Source of the DNA: CAZHFW01 sp964531675 | GTDB lineage: Bacteria > Planctomycetota > Phycisphaerae > Phycisphaerales > UBA1924 | DNA: 64,000 nt | Assembly (NCBI GenBank): GCA_964531675.1 | Contig: CAZHFW010000006.1 | Span: forward strand, 1-64,000 | Direction of reading: 5' to 3' | Part shown: positions 60,932 to 64,000 of the stretch, one piece after another | Numbering within the stretch: the first letter of the stretch is position 1 | Layout of the letters: each line of letters begins with the position of its first letter | The notes under the pieces: generated by a model | Told to the model about the DNA's origin: nothing | The model's database searches: none | What the model saw: only the letters and a program-made list of their open reading frames with translations | Translations under genes and position numbers: made by a program

Positions 60932-62020
60932 ATGCCGCGCCGCGCTCCAGGTTTTTCTTCCATTCAGGTCAATCGACGCCGTGCGATCGGGCTGGTCGCG
61001 CTGGGTGCTGCTTCACTCAAGCTCGGCGGGTGTCGTGCGGCGTCCGCGGACCGGGTCGTGCTCTACTCCAGCGCCGACGACCCGCTGGTGCGCGAGGTCG
61101 TGGCGGCATTCACGAAGAAGACCGGGCTCAGGGTCGACGCGGTGGGGGACACCGAGGCCACCAAGACCACGGGCCTTGTCGCCAGACTCGAGGCCGAGAA
61201 ATCCAGCCCGCGGGCCGACGTTTGGTGGTCGAGCGAGGTGCTCGGATCCGTGAAGCTGGCTGCAGCGGGTGTGCTCGAGCCTTACCACAGCCCGGAGGTC
61301 GCCGACGCGACCGGCGCCGTCGCGTGGCCTGTGGGGATGTACGCCCGCGACTTTGCGTGGACGGGGCTGGCCTGCAGGGCGCGCGTGATCGCCTTCAGCA
61401 CCAAGCGCCTGCCCAAGCCTCCCGCGGACCTGAACGCTCCGGGACTGCTGGCGGGAATGTTCGGAGTGCGCGTCGGCATGGCCCATCCGGAGTTCGGGAC
61501 CACGCGTTCGTACTTCGCAGCGTTGGTTGACGTGTTCGGCGCCGCCAAGGTCGAAGAGCTGCTCCGATCCGCCCGCAAGGCGGGCCTCAGGCTCTACGAC
61601 GGCAACGCGTCGGTCGTCCGGGCGATTGCGCAGGGCGAGATCGATGCGGGGCTCACAGACTCCGACGATGTGTTCGCCGCCCAGCGCGAGGGATGGGCGG
61701 TCGGGATGCACTACGAGAGGCCCGATCCCGGGAGCGCCGCCAGCGTGCGGGCCATGGGACCTTTGCTGCTCCCGAACTCGGTGGCGCTGGTGCGGCGCGC
61801 GCCGAATCTGGCGGGGGCCCGACGGCTCATCGATTTCCTGCTCAGCGCCGAGGGGGAGTCGATCATCGCGCGGAGCGAATCGCGCAACGCGCCGGTGAGG
61901 CCGGCGCTTGCGTCCACATTCCCGGACCTTGCGTATCCCGCGCCCTGGATTGTGGACTGGGAGCGGGTCGAGCGTGCGACCGCCGAGGCGATGGCGGTCT
62001 GCGCGCGAGCCTTGGCCTGA
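60932..62020 (+). CDS. Extracellular solute-binding lipoprotein, iron(III) ABC-transporter type
   Basis: The start at the ATG at 60932 gives 362 residues. The N-terminal segment ends in KLGGC, a good lipobox. The mature part has the two-lobed periplasmic binding fold of the FutA/FbpA/SfuA type: VVLYSSADDPLVREVVAAF, VDAVGDTEATKTTGLVARLEAEK, ADVWWSSEV, a FAWTGLACRARVIAFSTKRL middle, GLTDSDDVFAA and a LIDFLLSAEGE C-terminal block. These bind ferric iron or similar oxyanion-complexed ligands. No permease or ATPase gene follows, so it is either an orphan or pairs with a transporter elsewhere. Confidence 0.85.
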   Translation: MPRRAPGFSSIQVNRRRAIGLVALGAASLKLGGCRAASADRVVLYSSADDPLVREVVAAFTKKTGLRVDAVGDTEATKTTGLVARLEAEKSSPRADVWWSSEVLGSVKLAAAGVLEPYHSPEVADATGAVAWPVGMYARDFAWTGLACRARVIAFSTKRLPKPPADLNAPGLLAGMFGVRVGMAHPEFGTTRSYFAALVDVFGAAKVEELLRSARKAGLRLYDGNASVVRAIAQGEIDAGLTDSDDVFAAQREGWAVGMHYERPDPGSAASVRAMGPLLLPNSVALVRRAPNLAGARRLIDFLLSAEGESIIARSESRNAPVRPALASTFPDLAYPAPWIVDWERVERATAEAMAVCARALA

Positions 62021-62132
62021 GTTCTCGCACCCAAGGGATCGGATAATCCCGGATCATGGCATCCTCTGCCGTCTGGAGAGGCTTGCGCCCCGTGATGACC
62101 GGTGCTCATCGGGTGCGGGCCGAGTCGGGGGC

Positions 62133-63197
62133 GTGAAGCGGCCGATTCAGACGAACGTGTCCGTGCCCAAGTTCAGATTGCCGCAGGTTCGCTTCCGTTC
62201 CCGCCGGGCGCTGGTCGGCGCGATGGTGTGCGCCCAGGCGGTCGTCCTGGGGACGGGGCTGGCGCTCTCGATCGATCTGTTCGATCGTGTTGCTTCCAAG
62301 AACAGCGGCGTCTGGGATCACGCGGGTGTGGACCGCCTCCGTGGCGAGATCGTCCACCTGACGGTCTGGACCGGGGTCATGACCCTGGCGATGTCCGCGG
62401 GCACCGGCCTGGCCCTGATGAGACGCTACGACACCGCCCTGGTGCGCTTCAATCAGCACCTGGAGCAGGAGGTCGAGCGCCGCATGCACCAGGCCCTGAT
62501 CACCAGGCACGCGCTCATCTTCGGACTCGCCAAGCTCGCCGACTACCGCGACACCGACACCGGCAAGCACCTGGAACGCATCAGCTCCTACTGCAAGCTC
62601 CTGGCCGAGGAACTCCGCAAGACCAACTCTGAGGTCGACGACGAGTGGATCGAGCGGCTCATGCTCGCCAGCTCGCTGCACGACATCGGCAAGGTCGGCA
62701 TCCCCGACAGCATCCTGCTCAAGCCCGGCGCGCTGACGCCCGGCGAGCGTCGTCTGATGGAGCAGCACCCGCTCATCGGCGGTGACACGCTCATCGCCAT
62801 CCGCCGGAAGCTCGGCGACGACGAGCTTCTCAATATGGGCATCCAGATCGCGCTGGAGCACCACGAGAAGTGGGACGGCACCGGGTATCCCTTCGGTCTC
62901 CGCGAGAAGCAGATCACCTTCCCCGCGCGCCTGGTCGCGCTGGCGGACATCTACGACGCGCTGACGAGCAAGCGCGTGTACAAGGACGCCATGCCTCACC
63001 ACGAGGCGGTCGCGACCATCCGCAAGATGCGCGGCTCGCATCTGGACCCCGAGATCGTGGACGCGTTCATGCGTGTCGAACACCACTTCGCGCAGGTCCG
63101 CCGGGAGATGTCGGGCGACGAGCGTCACCTGCTGGCCGAACTGGCAGCGCAGGCCGCGGCCGAGTCCCCCGCCGAGCCTTCCCGCAAGGCGGCCTGA
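62133..63197 (+). CDS. Membrane-anchored HD-GYP domain phosphodiesterase
   Basis: The GTG at 62133 is the likely start (354 residues); the longer frame upstream overlaps the lipoprotein gene. Two hydrophobic helices (about 25-50 and 70-95) enclose a short outer loop, then a coiled coil leads to the HD-GYP domain. It carries HDIGK (from His183), the HHEKWDGTGYP motif (His243-Pro253) and the ALADIYDALTS strand, all conserved. HD-GYP enzymes hydrolyse cyclic di-GMP. There is no receiver or PAS domain, so the outer loop may be the sensor. It probably adjusts the switch between attached and free life. Confidence 0.88.
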   Translation: MKRPIQTNVSVPKFRLPQVRFRSRRALVGAMVCAQAVVLGTGLALSIDLFDRVASKNSGVWDHAGVDRLRGEIVHLTVWTGVMTLAMSAGTGLALMRRYDTALVRFNQHLEQEVERRMHQALITRHALIFGLAKLADYRDTDTGKHLERISSYCKLLAEELRKTNSEVDDEWIERLMLASSLHDIGKVGIPDSILLKPGALTPGERRLMEQHPLIGGDTLIAIRRKLGDDELLNMGIQIALEHHEKWDGTGYPFGLREKQITFPARLVALADIYDALTSKRVYKDAMPHHEAVATIRKMRGSHLDPEIVDAFMRVEHHFAQVRREMSGDERHLLAELAAQAAAESPAEPSRKAA

Positions 63198-63231
63198 GCC
63201 TCAACGATCACGCCATCCCATCCGCGCATGA

Positions 63232-63257
63232 AAACGCCCCGGCGGTCCGGGGCGTTT
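63232..63257. terminator. Bidirectional terminator between convergent genes
   Basis: A perfect 11-bp stem (63232-63242 with 63247-63257) has A on one side and T on the other, placed between stops at 63197 and 63275. Confidence 0.85.
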
Positions 63258-63274
63258 CTCTCAATCGGATTGCG

Positions 63275-64000
63275 TCACTTCTTCTCGTCGGGCTTGGTCG
63301 CTGCGGGCTGAGTTGCAGCGGGCATCGAGGCATCAGTCTTGGTCGCCTCGGGGCTCTTCTTGGCGGGCGGGGGGAAGTAGATCCCGTCCTTCTTGGCGTG
63401 CTCGGTGGCGAGGAACACCTTGTACTCCGGGTTCTTCTCGACCAGGTCAAGCACCGTCTTCCGGGCTGCGTCTTCCGCGGCCTTGGCCTCGGCAAGCTTG
63501 GGCTTGAACGCGTCCAGGGCGGCCTTGTCCTCGGCGGTGGCGGTCGGCGCGCTGGCCTTGGCCAGTGCCGCGGCGAGTTCCTCGGACAGGGCGCGGGACT
63601 CTTTGACCTTCTGGTGCAGCGCCTGGCACGCGTCCGTCAGCTCGCGCGGACCGCGCCACACGACCAGGTCCACGCCGCTGGCGCGCTTGGCCTCTTCGAT
63701 CATCTTGTCGGTGTCGGGCAACGGCGGCAGCGGCGGGCGGAGCGTGAGCACCTTGCGGAGCATCTCGCGCTTCTGATCCAGCGTCATCGAGATCATCGCG
63801 CTCTTGACCGCGTCGATCTTCTCGTCCTCGGTCTGCGCCTTCTGGAAGCGATCAACCGGCGCGCCCGTGATCCCGAGCTTGTCGAAGTTGGCGCCCGCGT
63901 CCAGCAGCAGCTGGTGGTAGAAATAGAACGCCTCGTTCAGGGCGGCCTCGAGCATCAGGCGCACCTGGATGTTCACGCCGCCGGCCTTGGCGGGGTTCTG
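63275..64000 (-). CDS. Helical charged protein of unknown function, 5' end outside window
   Basis: The frame is open to the window edge (a possible internal GTG lies at 63976), so the gene is truncated at its 5' end. The visible 240 residues are Ala/Lys/Glu-rich and helical, with a Pro/Thr/Lys-rich tail (SMPAATQPAATKPDEKK). A DAGANFDKLGITGAPVDRFQKA block and a PPLPPLPDTDK linker are present. No family is recognised. It shares its low-complexity C-terminus style with other exported coiled-coil proteins of this genome, but whether it is exported cannot be seen here. Confidence 0.55.
   Translation of the reverse strand, partial: QNPAKAGGVNIQVRLMLEAALNEAFYFYHQLLLDAGANFDKLGITGAPVDRFQKAQTEDEKIDAVKSAMISMTLDQKREMLRKVLTLRPPLPPLPDTDKMIEEAKRASGVDLVVWRGPRELTDACQALHQKVKESRALSEELAAALAKASAPTATAEDKAALDAFKPKLAEAKAAEDAARKTVLDLVEKNPEYKVFLATEHAKKDGIYFPPPAKKSPEATKTDASMPAATQPAATKPDEKK

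Overview
The window looks like chromosomal DNA of a planctomycete of the Phycisphaerales/Phycisphaerae type. It is very GC-rich and tightly packed. Ten secreted proteins end in a paired EF-hand-like dockerin tail with repeated D-x-[ND]-x-[DG]...D-x-x-DFF-x-F motifs and, usually, a terminal Gly-Cys. This resembles the tail described as the GC-type dockerin domain of Phycisphaerales. The lineage call rests on that signature and on gene style, not on rRNA.

Region 1 (1-2823): the 3' end of a clpC-like chaperone gene with a strong terminator, a small secreted protein with a PEP-CTERM-like tail, and an AspT/YidE-type transporter. Region 2 (2844-28488): a secretome block of ten dockerin-tailed proteins, interrupted only by one small membrane-anchored protein at 15966-16736. 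It holds a YVTN-type beta-propeller, a GH57-like glycosidase with a starch-binding module, two trypsin-like proteases, a PQQ-type sugar dehydrogenase, a peptidyl-arginine-deiminase-like enzyme, two M1 aminopeptidase paralogues, a matrixin-like metalloprotease and a subtilase. Most genes have their own terminator and Shine-Dalgarno site, so this is a functional neighbourhood rather than one operon.

Region 3 (28588-37523): nadA, a GDP-mannose 4,6-dehydratase, a polytopic membrane protein preceded by two uncharacterised exported proteins (the latter two joined by an ATGA overlap), two divergent methyltransferases and a UbiA-family prenyltransferase. Region 4 (37524-50592): a large secreted zinc protease with an internal EEKK repeat. 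It is followed on the minus strand by mrp and four consecutive TPR/GT41 (O-GlcNAc-transferase-like) genes, each overlapping the next by 4 bp, and then by a secreted coiled-coil protein on the plus strand.

Region 5 (50593-64000): a sugar-nucleotide epimerase and a family 2 glycosyltransferase overlapping by 4 bp, a DEAD-box helicase, a REP-associated transposase (RAYT) bracketed by two nearly identical 104-bp palindromic repeats, an aldehyde dehydrogenase, an O-antigen-ligase-like protein, a coiled-coil membrane protein, an iron-type substrate-binding lipoprotein, a membrane HD-GYP protein and a truncated gene at the edge.

Taken together, the window is dominated by cell-surface biology. It contains extracellular degradation enzymes sharing one C-terminal tag, and envelope glycan genes (gmd, epimerase, GT2, O-antigen ligase, prenyltransferase, methyltransferases, four GT41 enzymes). 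The best candidates for something undescribed are the dockerin-tagged secretome, including a deiminase whose active-site spacing matches Porphyromonas PPAD, and the four-gene GT41 operon. No rRNA, tRNA or CRISPR array was recognised.
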